DNA of 64,000 nt from Sporosarcina sp. ACRSL (GTDB taxonomy: Bacteria; Bacillota; Bacilli; Bacillales_A; Planococcaceae): contig NZ_JAKRNT010000005.1 of NCBI RefSeq assembly GCF_022346605.1, positions 124,001 to 188,000 on the forward strand, given 5' to 3'. The notes under the pieces were generated by a model. It ran no database searches, was not told where the DNA came from, and saw only the letters and a list, made by a program, of their open reading frames with translations. Of the stretch, positions 35,391-44,638 are shown piece by piece (within the stretch, counting starts at the first letter, position 1; every line of letters begins with the position of its first letter). Position numbers and translations under genes: made by a program.

Positions 35391-35530
35391 CGCATAAATT
35401 TGAAAACCTGCGCATAAACACCTCTAAAAACGCATAACTTCCGATACGTACGCATAAATCCCGGAATTCGCGCATAAATCACTACGTATACGCATAAATC
35501 CCAAAATCGACGCATAAACCGCGATACAGT
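35391..35530 (-). repeat. 20-bp phased motif array (class I, inverted copy)
   Basis: CGCATAAA (or CGCATAAC) begins at 35391, 35411, 35431, 35451, 35471, 35491 and 35511: seven copies at exactly 20-base steps, with variable bases between. It is the reverse complement of the array at 17300-17439, with the same motif, copy number and step. Confidence 0.92.
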
Positions 35531-35613
35531 ATAAACTCCATCTATTATTCATTGCCAAATTGCGATATTCTGAATGAAAGAAGAAACTAGTTAGCGAATA
35601 GGAGAGAATGTCA

Positions 35614-36717
35614 ATGGCGATAGAAAAACAAATAGGGGAATGGTTTGCGCATTTCCACGCAAACCCTGAGGTCAGCTGGAAAGAAGTCGAAACGACTAAG
35701 AAAATAGCAGAAATCCTAACCGACATGAAGGTGAAGCATCATACTTTCGATGACGTAACAGGGGTAGTTGCTGAAATCGGAGAAGGGGATCAGATCATTG
35801 CAGTCCGTGCTGACATCGATGCGCTTTGGCAAGAAGTGGACGGCGTTTTCCGGGCGAACCATTCATGCGGGCATGACGCCAATATGTCAATGGTGCTCGG
35901 CGCGCTTTCCTATTTACTGGAACAACAAATCGGAAGCCGCATTCGGTTCATTTTTCAGCCTGCAGAGGAAAAAGGGAATGGAGCAAAGTCGATGATCGAA
36001 AGGGGAGCCGTTGACGACGTTTCGCACTTATTCGGCGTCCATCTCCGTCCGCAGGAAGAAATTCCGTTTGGCAAGATTTCACCCGCGATTCATCATGGGG
36101 CAGCCATTTTCCTTGAAGGGAAAGTGAAAGGGATCGATGCTCATGGCGCGAGGCCGCAGCAAGGCAAAAATGCACTTGATCCGATATTCGCGATTGCACA
36201 GTTTTTGAAAACGATTCATTTTTCGCCGTATGAAGCATATTCCGCAAAATTGACGAAAGTCCAAGCAGGTGGAGACAGCTTGAACATCATCCCGGGGAAC
36301 GCCGTTTTTGCAATTGACGTGCGAGCACAGTCGAACGCAGTGCTGAACGAATTGCAAGGGCGAATAGATGGAGGAATCCATTCGATTGCCCAACTGTACG
36401 GTGTCGATATCGAATTGAACTGGTCGGACTATACGCCTGCAGCAGAAGTATCTGAAGAAGCTGCTTCCATTGCGAAGGATGCGATTATCGAAGCTGCTGG
36501 GGAAGGGGCATTTGCTCCTGCCATTATTACATCCGGCAGCGATGACTTTCATTTCTATACGATTCACCGCCCTGACTTGAAAGCGACAATGATTGGCGTC
36601 GGTGCGGATTTAGGCCCTGGACTTCACCATCCGGACATGACATTCAATCGGGACGCCCTCGATTTAGGTGCAAGAGTACTCGCGGCGACATTGGCAAAAG
36701 CTTCATTTATGGAATAA
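35614..36717 (+). CDS. M20D-family amidohydrolase
   Basis: A cytosolic metallohydrolase of about 367 residues, in the family of N-acyl-amino-acid and indole-acetyl amide hydrolases. The metal-binding motifs are ANPEVSWKE, AVRADIDAL, NHSCGHDANM, FQPAEEKGNGA and GSDDFHFY; GKVKGIDAHGARPQQGKNALD marks the lid domain. I prefer ATG 35614, eight bases after AGGAGAG, to ATG 35608. It is a monocistronic gene after the class I array, with a strong terminator. The substrate is not evident. A second family member lies at 59789-60955; the two are only distant paralogues. Confidence 0.88.
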   Translation: MAIEKQIGEWFAHFHANPEVSWKEVETTKKIAEILTDMKVKHHTFDDVTGVVAEIGEGDQIIAVRADIDALWQEVDGVFRANHSCGHDANMSMVLGALSYLLEQQIGSRIRFIFQPAEEKGNGAKSMIERGAVDDVSHLFGVHLRPQEEIPFGKISPAIHHGAAIFLEGKVKGIDAHGARPQQGKNALDPIFAIAQFLKTIHFSPYEAYSAKLTKVQAGGDSLNIIPGNAVFAIDVRAQSNAVLNELQGRIDGGIHSIAQLYGVDIELNWSDYTPAAEVSEEAASIAKDAIIEAAGEGAFAPAIITSGSDDFHFYTIHRPDLKATMIGVGADLGPGLHHPDMTFNRDALDLGARVLAATLAKASFME

Positions 36718-36720
36718 AAG

Positions 36721-36773
36721 AAATCACTCCATATCCCAGACGGTTTGTCGGGAAATGGAGTGATTTTTGTTTA
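36721..36773. terminator. Bidirectional terminator
   Basis: 12-bp stem AAATCACTCCAT with ATGGAGTGATTT and T-rich flanks on both strands, between convergent genes. Confidence 0.88.
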
Positions 36774-36802
36774 TTAGTTTTCCGTAAGTCCTGCATAAGC
36801 AA

Positions 36803-38386
36803 TTACATGAAGAAATTCTCTTCCCCGATCCGGTCGTACAGTCCGCTCTTTTTAAACAACGTAAGCTTCTGTTTCGGCAATTTCTTTACAATGATTCTTA
36901 CATTCTTTTTTGTTGCTCGATCCACTAATGCGGAAAGGGCGGCTTCACCTGTCGCGTCAATCATTGAGAGGTGCTCAAAATCGAGGATGATTTTCGATGT
37001 GCCTTTTGAAAGCATATCAGGCATTTTATCCTCGAACGGTTTTGCAGTTCCGAAAAATAACGGCCCTTCAACGATGAATTTCGTTACATCTTCACCGAAT
37101 TTATGAATTTCAACGTCGGAAAGTTTGCTTTCAGCAATATAGAGTTTGCCACTCATCTTACGCAAGAATGAAATGGCGGCTAACAGAATTCCTACTTGAA
37201 CCGCGACAGTCAAATTGATGAAGATCGTCAAAAGGAATGTCGTTACAAGTACGATCGAATCACTGCCCCTGACCGATAAAATATGAAGAAATGCCTTGCG
37301 GGCACTCATATTCCATGCAACGAACATTAAAATAGGCGCCATGGCGGCCAACGGAATATAGGAAGCGAACGGCGCAAACACCAAAATAAAAAGTAAAACG
37401 AATACGCTTTGCACCATACCGGAAACAGGGCTGACCGCCCCTGACCGAATATTCGTCGCTGTACGCGCAATCGCACCTGTTGCTGGGATACCCCCGAATA
37501 GAGGAGAGACGATGTTCGCAATACCTTGCCCGAACAATTCGCGCTTCGAATCATGCTTCGGACCTTCTTTCATACCATCCGCTACGACTGCCGACAAAAG
37601 CGACTCAATCGCTCCAAGTGCAGCAATAATCAAAGCGGGCTGCCAAAGGTTTACGAGTTTGGACAGTGTAATCGTCGGAAATTGAAAGCCCGGTAAAGTT
37701 TGAGGAATTCCACCGAAGGCCGTACCAATCGTTTCCACTTTTCCGGGGTAGAGCAGCACGGATATAATCGTTGGAATGATAAGTGCGAAAAGGAGCAAAG
37801 GAAGCCGAGGCGCCACTTTCGGCAAAATGAAAATCAACGCGACTCCGATCACCGCTGTAAGGACGCTATAGATATTCACCGTATGAAGATGTCTTGCTAC
37901 CTCAATCATATTTTCATGGAAAAATTCTTTGCTTTCCATACCTGTGAGACCAAGGAAATTCCCAAATTGACCGGTAAAGATGATGATGGCAATTCCCGAA
38001 GTAAAACCGATCGTAACAGAGCGGGGGACGTAATGAATGAGATTGCTGATCCCTGCAAAACTCATAATGACTAGAAAAATACCAGCTAGAAAACCAGCTA
38101 TTAAAAGATCCTCATAACCATATTGAAGAACGATAGCAAGGAGAATCGGGATGAAAGCACCCGTCGGTCCGGCAATTTGAAAACGGGAACCGCCGAAGAG
38201 GGCAACGAGAAAACCGGCAATGATGGTCGTATACAAGCCATATTCCGGTTTAACACCTGAGGCAATTGCAAAAGCCATCCCGAGTGGAATGGCTACGATG
38301 CCGACAGTAATCCCTGAAAGTAAATCTTTTCGAAATCCTGCCGCATTATAATCAACAAATCGCTGATCTTTGAACAAGTTGGTCAC
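36803..38386 (-). CDS. SulP-family anion transporter with STAS domain
   Basis: A membrane transporter of 527 residues. About ten to twelve hydrophobic segments (about residues 15-400) show SulP features such as GLYTTIIAGFLVALFGGSRFQIAGPTGAF and GGIPATGAIARTATN. A C-terminal STAS domain (about 435-527) has LDFEHLSMIDATGEAAL. SulP proteins carry sulfate, bicarbonate or other anions with a cation; which one cannot be told here. The start is GTG behind GGAAGAAG. It stands alone, since the ECF operon upstream is separated by 77 bases. Confidence 0.92.
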   Translation of the reverse strand: MTNLFKDQRFVDYNAAGFRKDLLSGITVGIVAIPLGMAFAIASGVKPEYGLYTTIIAGFLVALFGGSRFQIAGPTGAFIPILLAIVLQYGYEDLLIAGFLAGIFLVIMSFAGISNLIHYVPRSVTIGFTSGIAIIIFTGQFGNFLGLTGMESKEFFHENMIEVARHLHTVNIYSVLTAVIGVALIFILPKVAPRLPLLLFALIIPTIISVLLYPGKVETIGTAFGGIPQTLPGFQFPTITLSKLVNLWQPALIIAALGAIESLLSAVVADGMKEGPKHDSKRELFGQGIANIVSPLFGGIPATGAIARTATNIRSGAVSPVSGMVQSVFVLLFILVFAPFASYIPLAAMAPILMFVAWNMSARKAFLHILSVRGSDSIVLVTTFLLTIFINLTVAVQVGILLAAISFLRKMSGKLYIAESKLSDVEIHKFGEDVTKFIVEGPLFFGTAKPFEDKMPDMLSKGTSKIILDFEHLSMIDATGEAALSALVDRATKKNVRIIVKKLPKQKLTLFKKSGLYDRIGEENFFM

Positions 38387-38463
38387 ACTTCTTCCACTGT
38401 TTTTGTAAAAACATTTCCTATCATTATTATAGGCGACAAACGCAGTGATGGCAAGGTCTCCCT

Positions 38464-40143
38464 TTAATTTCCTGCAGTACTCCTCGCAAGAAACTCGCTC
38501 TCTTTCAACACGATCTGCTCATATCCTAAACTGCGGACGAGCTTTGTAATATGTGGCTGTTCGACCCGGGCAATCCGCAAAGCTTCCTCTTGTGCAAATG
38601 CAGTGCGTGTCAGTCCATCGAAAAGCATTTTACCGTTGCTGAAAATGATTGTTCGACCGAACGTTTCTGCAACAAAATCCATGTCATGCAAAATACAGAT
38701 GACAAGCTTGCCTTGTTCATAAAGCAAATCGATGATCTCCTTCACCTTTGCCTTTCCGCGCGAATCCTGTCCAATCGTCGGTTCGTCGAAAATGACAACA
38801 TCGGTATTCATCGCAAGAATGGACGCCATGGCAACCATTTTTCGTTCCGCAAGGCTCAAGTCATACGGATTTTCATCCGCTTTTTCAAGAAGCCCGACAA
38901 GTGTTAACATCTTGTTGGCGTTTGCCAGTGCTTCTTCCTTAGACTGGCCGATATTCAAAGGTCCGAACATGACTTCATCAATCACTGTATTTTTAAAGAT
39001 CTGGTCGTTCGGGTTTTGAAAAATGAGTCCGATGCGACTTGCCAATGCAGCAGCCGTTGTTTTGGAAATCAGGGTTCCGTCTAGTTCAATCTCGCCGGCA
39101 TCCGGTTTCAATAAAGCCTTCAATAATTTTACGAATGTCGTTTTTCCTGCACCATTCTGCCCGATGATTGCAATGGGCTCGCCTTGCAAAGAGACATTCA
39201 GCCCATTGATGACGTCCTGTCCTTTCTCATAGCCGAAGTGAAGATTCCGCACGATAAGTTCAGCAGTGTCCTTCTCTTTCAATCTTGATTCAACTTCTGG
39301 TGCAAATTGAATGTCAAGATTCGCAGGCATTTGCGTTAGCGAAATCGGGTAAAGCCCTGTAGCATCATCTCGCATGCCGAGAGTCCGGGCGATTTTTGCA
39401 TAAACGGGTGGTTCCACGCCGAAATCATTCAAATCATCCCTCGAAAAGATTTCTTCCGGCGTTCCGTCCTCAATCAGTTTTCCGTTATGCATTAAGAGGA
39501 TCCGATCTGCATATTCCGCAAGCTTCTCCATTTTTTGCTCGGCCATAATGATCGTCATACCTTCCTGCGCCAACTTTTCAATGACGTGGAACACTTCCTC
39601 AGTGCCTTCGGGGTCAAGCTGAGAAGTCGGTTCATCGAGTATGAGGACGTCAGGTTTCATGGCGATGACGCTTGCAATAGCGACCCGTTGCATTTGTCCA
39701 CCTGATAGGGAAAATGGATTTTTCTCTTGCAACTCTTCGATATCGAGCAGTCTCATGCTTTCCCGAATCCGTTCGTGCATCACATCACGTGGGATCCCTT
39801 GATTCTCAAGGCCAAACGCAATTTCATCATAGACCGTGAATTTAGCGCCAGTCATTTGCGAGAATGGATTCTCAAAGACGAGCCCTACGTTTGCCGTAAT
39901 TTCGCTAATTTCATGCGTTAGGACATCCATGTCACCAATGTATACATCGCCGCCATAAGCCCCTTTGAAAAAATGGGGAACTAGTCCGCTCAACGCATAG
40001 CATAACGTCGTTTTTCCAGCAGTGTTCATCCCGACAATCCCGACGAATTCACCCTTTTCGACGGTGAAAGAAATGTCATTGAGTGCAAATCGGGAACTGG
40101 CTGGATATTTATATTTCAGATTCTCCAAACGCAATACACTCAT
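38464..40143 (-). CDS. ECF transporter fused ATPase (two ABC domains)
   Basis: Energy-coupling ATPase of a group II ECF vitamin or metal importer, 559 residues holding two ABC domains in one chain. The first has Walker A GMNTAGKT, signature LSGGQMQRVAIA and Walker B LILDEPTSQLD. The second has GQNGAGKT and VIFDEPTIGQD, but its signature reads LSLAERKMVAMA instead of LSGGQ, so one composite ATP site may be altered. ATG 40143 overlaps the stop of the EcfT gene (ATGA) and follows GGAGGG by seven bases, so it is preferred to the upstream TTG. It is the last gene of a three-gene operon, S-T-A. Confidence 0.9.
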   Translation of the reverse strand: MSVLRLENLKYKYPASSRFALNDISFTVEKGEFVGIVGMNTAGKTTLCYALSGLVPHFFKGAYGGDVYIGDMDVLTHEISEITANVGLVFENPFSQMTGAKFTVYDEIAFGLENQGIPRDVMHERIRESMRLLDIEELQEKNPFSLSGGQMQRVAIASVIAMKPDVLILDEPTSQLDPEGTEEVFHVIEKLAQEGMTIIMAEQKMEKLAEYADRILLMHNGKLIEDGTPEEIFSRDDLNDFGVEPPVYAKIARTLGMRDDATGLYPISLTQMPANLDIQFAPEVESRLKEKDTAELIVRNLHFGYEKGQDVINGLNVSLQGEPIAIIGQNGAGKTTFVKLLKALLKPDAGEIELDGTLISKTTAAALASRIGLIFQNPNDQIFKNTVIDEVMFGPLNIGQSKEEALANANKMLTLVGLLEKADENPYDLSLAERKMVAMASILAMNTDVVIFDEPTIGQDSRGKAKVKEIIDLLYEQGKLVICILHDMDFVAETFGRTIIFSNGKMLFDGLTRTAFAQEEALRIARVEQPHITKLVRSLGYEQIVLKESEFLARSTAGN

Positions 40144-40907
40144 GAAATGACCCTCCAAACGATGACAGTGATAAAGAAGGCGACCAATGCAATCCGTAGT
40201 GGAATGCCATACCGGTAGTCTTCCGTCTCATTTAAAAATGTTCGTTTCCCTTTTCTGTTGAAACCGCGTATTTCAAGTGCAATCGATCGCTCGCGTGTTT
40301 CTGTCAGTGAATTGAGGACGACGGGACCGAGAAGGGGAAGGAAGGATTTGAATCGCATCCACAACCCGCCTTCCGTCTCCATGCCGCGAGCCCGTTGTGC
40401 ATCCGTTATTTTGCCGGTCAACGCGACCATTTGTGGGATGATTTGCAGCACTGACAGCAACACATAGCCGAATCTCGGCGACAACCCTTTTTGCAACAGT
40501 GCTTCCACAAGATCATCTGGCTTTGTCGTCAAAATGAGTACTCCGAAAGCGGATACCATATTGACGACACGAAGCGTGATGAGAAATGCAATGGAAAACC
40601 CTTCTTTGTAAATCGAAAAAGGGCCGACTTCGAACAGCACGGTTGTCCGATCGGGATGAAAAAATCCTTGCACGATAATGATCGATGCAATCAACAAAAA
40701 GCTGACCCCGATCACCGGCAAAATGGACTTGAACACTTTACCGGTGAGCAAGATAGCGAATGTAAAAAGGAGAATCCCTAAAACGACCAGATGATCCGAA
40801 ACAAGATAGGTCGATGCGATGGAAATGAAGACGAATAATAGCTTTGTCAAAGGATCTACACGATGGACCGGAGAATCCCTTTGAACGTACAATGTCATGT
40901 TGTTCAT
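40140..40907 (-). CDS. ECF transporter transmembrane component (EcfT/CbiQ type)
   Basis: The integral membrane coupling component of the ECF importer, 256 residues with five or so hydrophobic segments. It has the CbiQ-type start SPVHRVDPLTKLLFVF and two short Ala-Arg-Gly coupling motifs, AQRARGME and ETRERSIALEIRG, that dock on the ATPase. ATG 40907 gives a nine-base distance to AGGAAGG; upstream ATG codons abut it. It lies between the S component (24-base gap) and the ATPase (overlap), which makes a complete module. Confidence 0.9.
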   Translation of the reverse strand: MNNMTLYVQRDSPVHRVDPLTKLLFVFISIASTYLVSDHLVVLGILLFTFAILLTGKVFKSILPVIGVSFLLIASIIIVQGFFHPDRTTVLFEVGPFSIYKEGFSIAFLITLRVVNMVSAFGVLILTTKPDDLVEALLQKGLSPRFGYVLLSVLQIIPQMVALTGKITDAQRARGMETEGGLWMRFKSFLPLLGPVVLNSLTETRERSIALEIRGFNRKGKRTFLNETEDYRYGIPLRIALVAFFITVIVWRVIS

Positions 40908-40931
40908 CCGAATCATCCTTCCTGGCAATGC

Positions 40932-41534
40932 TTACAACCTTTCAATCTCTCCTGAGTTGTCATACATAAGTTTCACGTTCTTCGGCAATCCTTTGAAAAT
41001 CAAAAAGCTAAGTAGGACAGTGACGACTTTATCAGGCACATCGACGACGATGCTGTCTGCAAACGATGCGAGCCAGAGCGGCATATCTTTTGCAAGCATA
41101 ATTGCAAATAATGCATCACCCCATACATTTGATGTAGTACCTTCCCAAAAGATAATGTTGAGAGGCGTCGATACGATAGCAGCAATGAATCCGACGACAA
41201 GTCCGAGGACAATCGCTTTGCCGACATTCGAAATCCAGCCTTTGTAAGCCATGATTCCGGCAGCTATCCCAATGGCGGCTTGGGTTATTGCGTACACGAA
41301 CGAAACGGGATCTGTCGTAAAGCCGTAGACGATATTATTGACGATACCGACAATCGCACCAACAATCGGCCCCGCAAGCATACTCGCCAACACAGTTCCG
41401 ATCGCGTCCACCCATAGAGGCAATTTCAAGACGCTTGCAAACAATTTCCCCAAAAAGTTGATGCCGACCGCCGCAGGAATCAACACAATCGCAGCGGTTG
41501 AAAACTGCAACGTCCACATACGTTTCTTTTTCAT
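40932..41534 (-). CDS. ECF transporter substrate-specific component
   Basis: The S component that binds the ligand, 200 residues with five to six hydrophobic segments. Characteristic stretches are PAAVGINFLGKLFASVLKLPLWVD, GTVLASMLAGPIVGAIVGIVNNI and YGFTTDPVSFVYA. This resembles a Firmicutes group of uncharacterised S components (similar to the CD3073 group, from memory), not ThiT, RibU or BioY. The ligand is unknown. No known vitamin riboswitch is evident in the 194-base leader. ATG 41534 follows AAGGAGA. It is the first gene of the operon. Confidence 0.82.
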   Translation of the reverse strand: MKKKRMWTLQFSTAAIVLIPAAVGINFLGKLFASVLKLPLWVDAIGTVLASMLAGPIVGAIVGIVNNIVYGFTTDPVSFVYAITQAAIGIAAGIMAYKGWISNVGKAIVLGLVVGFIAAIVSTPLNIIFWEGTTSNVWGDALFAIMLAKDMPLWLASFADSIVVDVPDKVVTVLLSFLIFKGLPKNVKLMYDNSGEIERL

Positions 41535-41676
41535 TACTATTCTCCTTTTCTTTGTGATCAAGATAGATGTCAAGACACATGACTATACTAATCCATTATG
41601 ACCAAATAAGGAAGCCTTTTTTGAAGGAAATGCAAATCAACTTATTCTTATCTTATGACCCGATTGTACTTTTAGA

Positions 41677-41720
41677 TATAAAAAGACCAAGAGAATAAAA
41701 ATCACATATCTCTTGGTCTT
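41677..41720 (-). terminator. Terminator of the LysM-NlpC gene
   Basis: Perfect 12-bp stem AAGACCAAGAGA/TCTCTTGGTCTT with T residues on the minus strand. Confidence 0.9.
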
Positions 41721-41728
41721 GGTTTATG

Positions 41729-42487
41729 TTATTGAACTGTTTGGAGTTGATTGAAGCGGGTAAAGCCGACGAATTTATCCTTCCAGTAAACGGAGTCGAT
41801 TGATGAGATTTCCACTTTCTGTGTCCCGGCATGGATGAATTGACCGCCACCTAAATAAATGCCTGCATGCGAAATGCCGCTCCTGTACGTATTTTCGAAG
41901 AAGACGAGGTCACCGGGAACCGGCTCGTCGACAGGATGTGAATTCGTGAACATGCTAAAGGTGTCTAGCCTCGGTAACTGGAGGCCGGCATTCGTAAACA
42001 CATAATAGATGAATCCGCTGCAGTCGAATCCTTCAGGCGTTACGCCCGCCCATGCATATGGTGTATCCAGAAGTGGAAGGGCAACGTCGATAGTTGCCAA
42101 TTGAATCTCTTTTGCTGTTTTCGATAAAGGCAACAAGGTAGGCTTGTCCTTCGTTTCGAATGATTTGAAAAAGCTCGTTGAAGATGTCAGTTTTTCGACA
42201 GGTTTGCTCGTATTCAACTGGTTTGTACTGTTGGCATTGGCAGTTGTCTTCTGTTCAACGTTTGCCGGTTTTTTGACAATCAATTTTTGAGAAACTATTA
42301 TAGAATCTGATGTTAAATTGTTCATTTTCTTTAATTCGTCTACAGTTAACTTATGTAGGGAAGCGATCTTCCAAAGTGAATCACCTGTTTTCACAGTGTA
42401 TTGCTCAGTGGCGGCTTCCGCACTTCCAGTTGCGATACATGTCGCAAGAGCAAATGTGGCCATCACTGAAAAAACTTTCTTTTTCAC
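41729..42487 (-). CDS. LysM - NlpC/P60 cell wall endopeptidase
   Basis: A secreted 252-residue wall hydrolase. After the signal peptide (ending SAEA, about residue 25) comes one LysM domain (about 29-73, YTVKTGDSLWKIASLHKLTVDELKKMNNL), a Thr/Asn/Ser linker and an NlpC/P60 domain (about 135-245). The latter has PYAWAGVTPEGFDCSGFIYY with catalytic Cys, ISHAGIYLGGG with His and FIHAGT. It resembles LytE/LytF in layout, with fewer LysM copies. It begins with GTG. Unlike two other NlpC genes of the window, no WalR-type box is seen in front of it. Confidence 0.93.
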   Translation of the reverse strand: MKKKVFSVMATFALATCIATGSAEAATEQYTVKTGDSLWKIASLHKLTVDELKKMNNLTSDSIIVSQKLIVKKPANVEQKTTANANSTNQLNTSKPVEKLTSSTSFFKSFETKDKPTLLPLSKTAKEIQLATIDVALPLLDTPYAWAGVTPEGFDCSGFIYYVFTNAGLQLPRLDTFSMFTNSHPVDEPVPGDLVFFENTYRSGISHAGIYLGGGQFIHAGTQKVEISSIDSVYWKDKFVGFTRFNQLQTVQ

Positions 42488-42694
42488 TCCTATTTCCCCC
42501 TCATCGACAAATTTCTTTGGTTCTATTTTACTTGCAATCTAGTAGTAAAACAAGAGGAGGAAAGCGAGAGGAATTGTGTTTTATATGAAACTAGTAATAT
42601 AATAGTATATGTTGGTATACCTCTATAATTATAAAATTATGTCGATAGTAAGGGGTAGAGATAGTTTTAGTCAGAAAGGGGTAGTATCCGTCCG

Positions 42695-44584
42695 ATGAAT
42701 CGTTCAAAAGATGAACTAAACATGATATTGGAGGAACTCCAAAAAAAACAGGAATTTATATTTACACAGGCGAAACAGTCGGACCTTTCACGACATACAA
42801 TTGCCCCTGTATTAGAAGAATTATGCATGCGCATATCAAAAATAATGTCGTGCGATCGAGTGAGTATTTGGTTATTTAATGAAAGTCATACAACGTTGAC
42901 AATGCAAAATAGTTTCCATAAAAAAGATTCCGCCTATTCATCCGGCGTAAAGATTTTTGCGAAAGAGCTGCCATCCTATTTTGAAGCTGTCCAACAAGAG
43001 CGGATTTTAGCGATTGAGGACGCTTCTACGGATCCGGTAACGAAGGAATTGAGGCAACATCCATTCTACGACGAGGGAGAAGTGAAATCACTTATAGATG
43101 CTTCAATCATCTTAGGTAAGGGAATTGGCGGTGTTGTCTGCTGCGATTCGACCGAACTGAGGAAGTGGTCATATCTTGATAGAGTACTTGTAGCGTCGAT
43201 TGCAGACATGCTTTCTTACATTTTCGACCGACTGGAACGGATTGAAGTGGAGGAGCACGTTCAACAACTTGCGTATACCGATCAATTGACCGGCCTAGAC
43301 AATGAATATTCATTCGCCGAAAAGGTAACAAAGCAAATTGCTAGTTTCAAAGAAGGGCAGCGTGGGATCTTCTACTATTTAGTTATGGATCAATTTACGG
43401 AAATGCAAGGGGTTCTCGGACCTGACGGAGCGGACCTGATGATCCAAATCACAGCGAACCGGTTGAAGAAATTGTTCCCGTACCCTTCGCAAACAGCTAG
43501 ATTGGCATTTGATCATTTCGTCATTTTTTCACCGTTCGACGGCGAACTGGAAAATGAAAAAGCGAAAATGGAGCTCATTGTCAATAAATTAAAGCAACCG
43601 ATGCACGTATCTGGTCAGGAAGTGTATATGACATTCAGCTATGGGGCTTCCGTCTATCCTGAACACGCCTCGAATGTGAAATATGGAATTCAGGCGGCTT
43701 ACATGGCTTTGCAATCGGGGAAAGTGGCAACGAACCGGAAAAGTGGTATCGTATATAATCCCGAAATGCATACGTATTTGAAAGAGACGATGCTTTCCGA
43801 AATGAACTTGCGAAGAGGGCTTGATATGAATGAATTTCAACTTCATTATCAGCCTCAAGTAAATTGCCGAACAGGAGAAGTAATCGGGTTTGAGGCACTC
43901 ATTCGGTGGCAGCATCCAGAGCGGGGTCTCATCTTTCCGGGGGACTTCATCGAGCTCGCCGAGTCGACCGGTCTGATTACGCCGATTGGAGAATGGGTCA
44001 TCCAGCAAGCGGCCAATCAAATCCGTGAGTGGAATGAGCAAGGCTTGAACAATGTCACCGTATCGGTGAATTTGTCACCGAGGCATTTCTTGCATCATAA
44101 CCTTCCGTTCTTTCTGGAAAAATGCATCACCGAAGCGAATATTAAACCGAAAAGCCTTGTGCTCGAAATTACCGAAAACGTCGCAATGGAAGATACGGAA
44201 GCTGTTGCAAAGCGAATTCATTTATTGAAAGAAATGGGCTACTTTATTTCAATCGATGATTTCGGAAAAGGGTATTCTGCATTCATCTACTTGCAGCACT
44301 TTCCAATCCAGCAAATTAAGATCGATCGTCAGTTCATCAATGGATTAGGAAAGAACCCGAAAAGCTCCGGAATCGTCCAAACAATTATCCATCTAGCGGA
44401 GATGCTGGGTTTGCAAACGATCGGCGAAGGTGTCGAAACGAAAGAGCAATGGGATATTTTGAAGGGATTTGGCTGCTCCGAGCTGCAAGGGTTTTATTTC
44501 AGCAGACCTATTCCTGTCGATGAAATTAATGAAATGATTCGTAAATACGGGCGGGGCGGGAAGTTGCTTCTCCCTTCCGCTTAA
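42695..44584 (+). CDS. GAF-GGDEF-EAL protein, probable c-di-GMP phosphodiesterase
   Basis: A 629-residue cytosolic signalling protein. A GAF-like domain (about 25-175, including VSIWLFNES and IGGVVCCDS) is followed by a GGDEF-type domain (about 205-350) and an EAL domain (about 370-620). The GGDEF motif is lost: the site reads RLAFDHFVIF, so it cannot be an active cyclase and may only bind GTP or regulate. The EAL domain keeps FEALIRWQHP, NLSPRHF, LEITEN, IDDFGKGYSAF, IKIDRQFI and GEGVET, so c-di-GMP hydrolysis is expected. It is soluble, with no membrane segment. The start has only a distant AAAGGGG site. No cyclase gene is nearby. Confidence 0.92.
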   Translation: MNRSKDELNMILEELQKKQEFIFTQAKQSDLSRHTIAPVLEELCMRISKIMSCDRVSIWLFNESHTTLTMQNSFHKKDSAYSSGVKIFAKELPSYFEAVQQERILAIEDASTDPVTKELRQHPFYDEGEVKSLIDASIILGKGIGGVVCCDSTELRKWSYLDRVLVASIADMLSYIFDRLERIEVEEHVQQLAYTDQLTGLDNEYSFAEKVTKQIASFKEGQRGIFYYLVMDQFTEMQGVLGPDGADLMIQITANRLKKLFPYPSQTARLAFDHFVIFSPFDGELENEKAKMELIVNKLKQPMHVSGQEVYMTFSYGASVYPEHASNVKYGIQAAYMALQSGKVATNRKSGIVYNPEMHTYLKETMLSEMNLRRGLDMNEFQLHYQPQVNCRTGEVIGFEALIRWQHPERGLIFPGDFIELAESTGLITPIGEWVIQQAANQIREWNEQGLNNVTVSVNLSPRHFLHHNLPFFLEKCITEANIKPKSLVLEITENVAMEDTEAVAKRIHLLKEMGYFISIDDFGKGYSAFIYLQHFPIQQIKIDRQFINGLGKNPKSSGIVQTIIHLAEMLGLQTIGEGVETKEQWDILKGFGCSELQGFYFSRPIPVDEINEMIRKYGRGGKLLLPSA

Positions 44585-44589
44585 TAACG

Positions 44590-44633
44590 AAAAAGCCTTA
44601 CGCAACGGAAAACTTATTGCGTAAGGCTTAATT
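44590..44633. terminator. Bidirectional terminator
   Basis: Perfect 13-bp stem AAGCCTTACGCAA/TTGCGTAAGGCTT, with A run on the left and T-rich right flank, between convergent genes. Confidence 0.9.
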
Positions 44634-44638
44634 TATTC

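Noticed and set aside
41535..41728. Riboswitch upstream of the ECF operon
   Set aside because: I could not find the conserved core of a thiamine, riboflavin, cobalamin, folate or preQ1 riboswitch by eye. A covariance scan would settle it.
44590..44633. Interspersed repeat
   Set aside because: It is a perfect hairpin between convergent genes and is fully explained as a bidirectional terminator.
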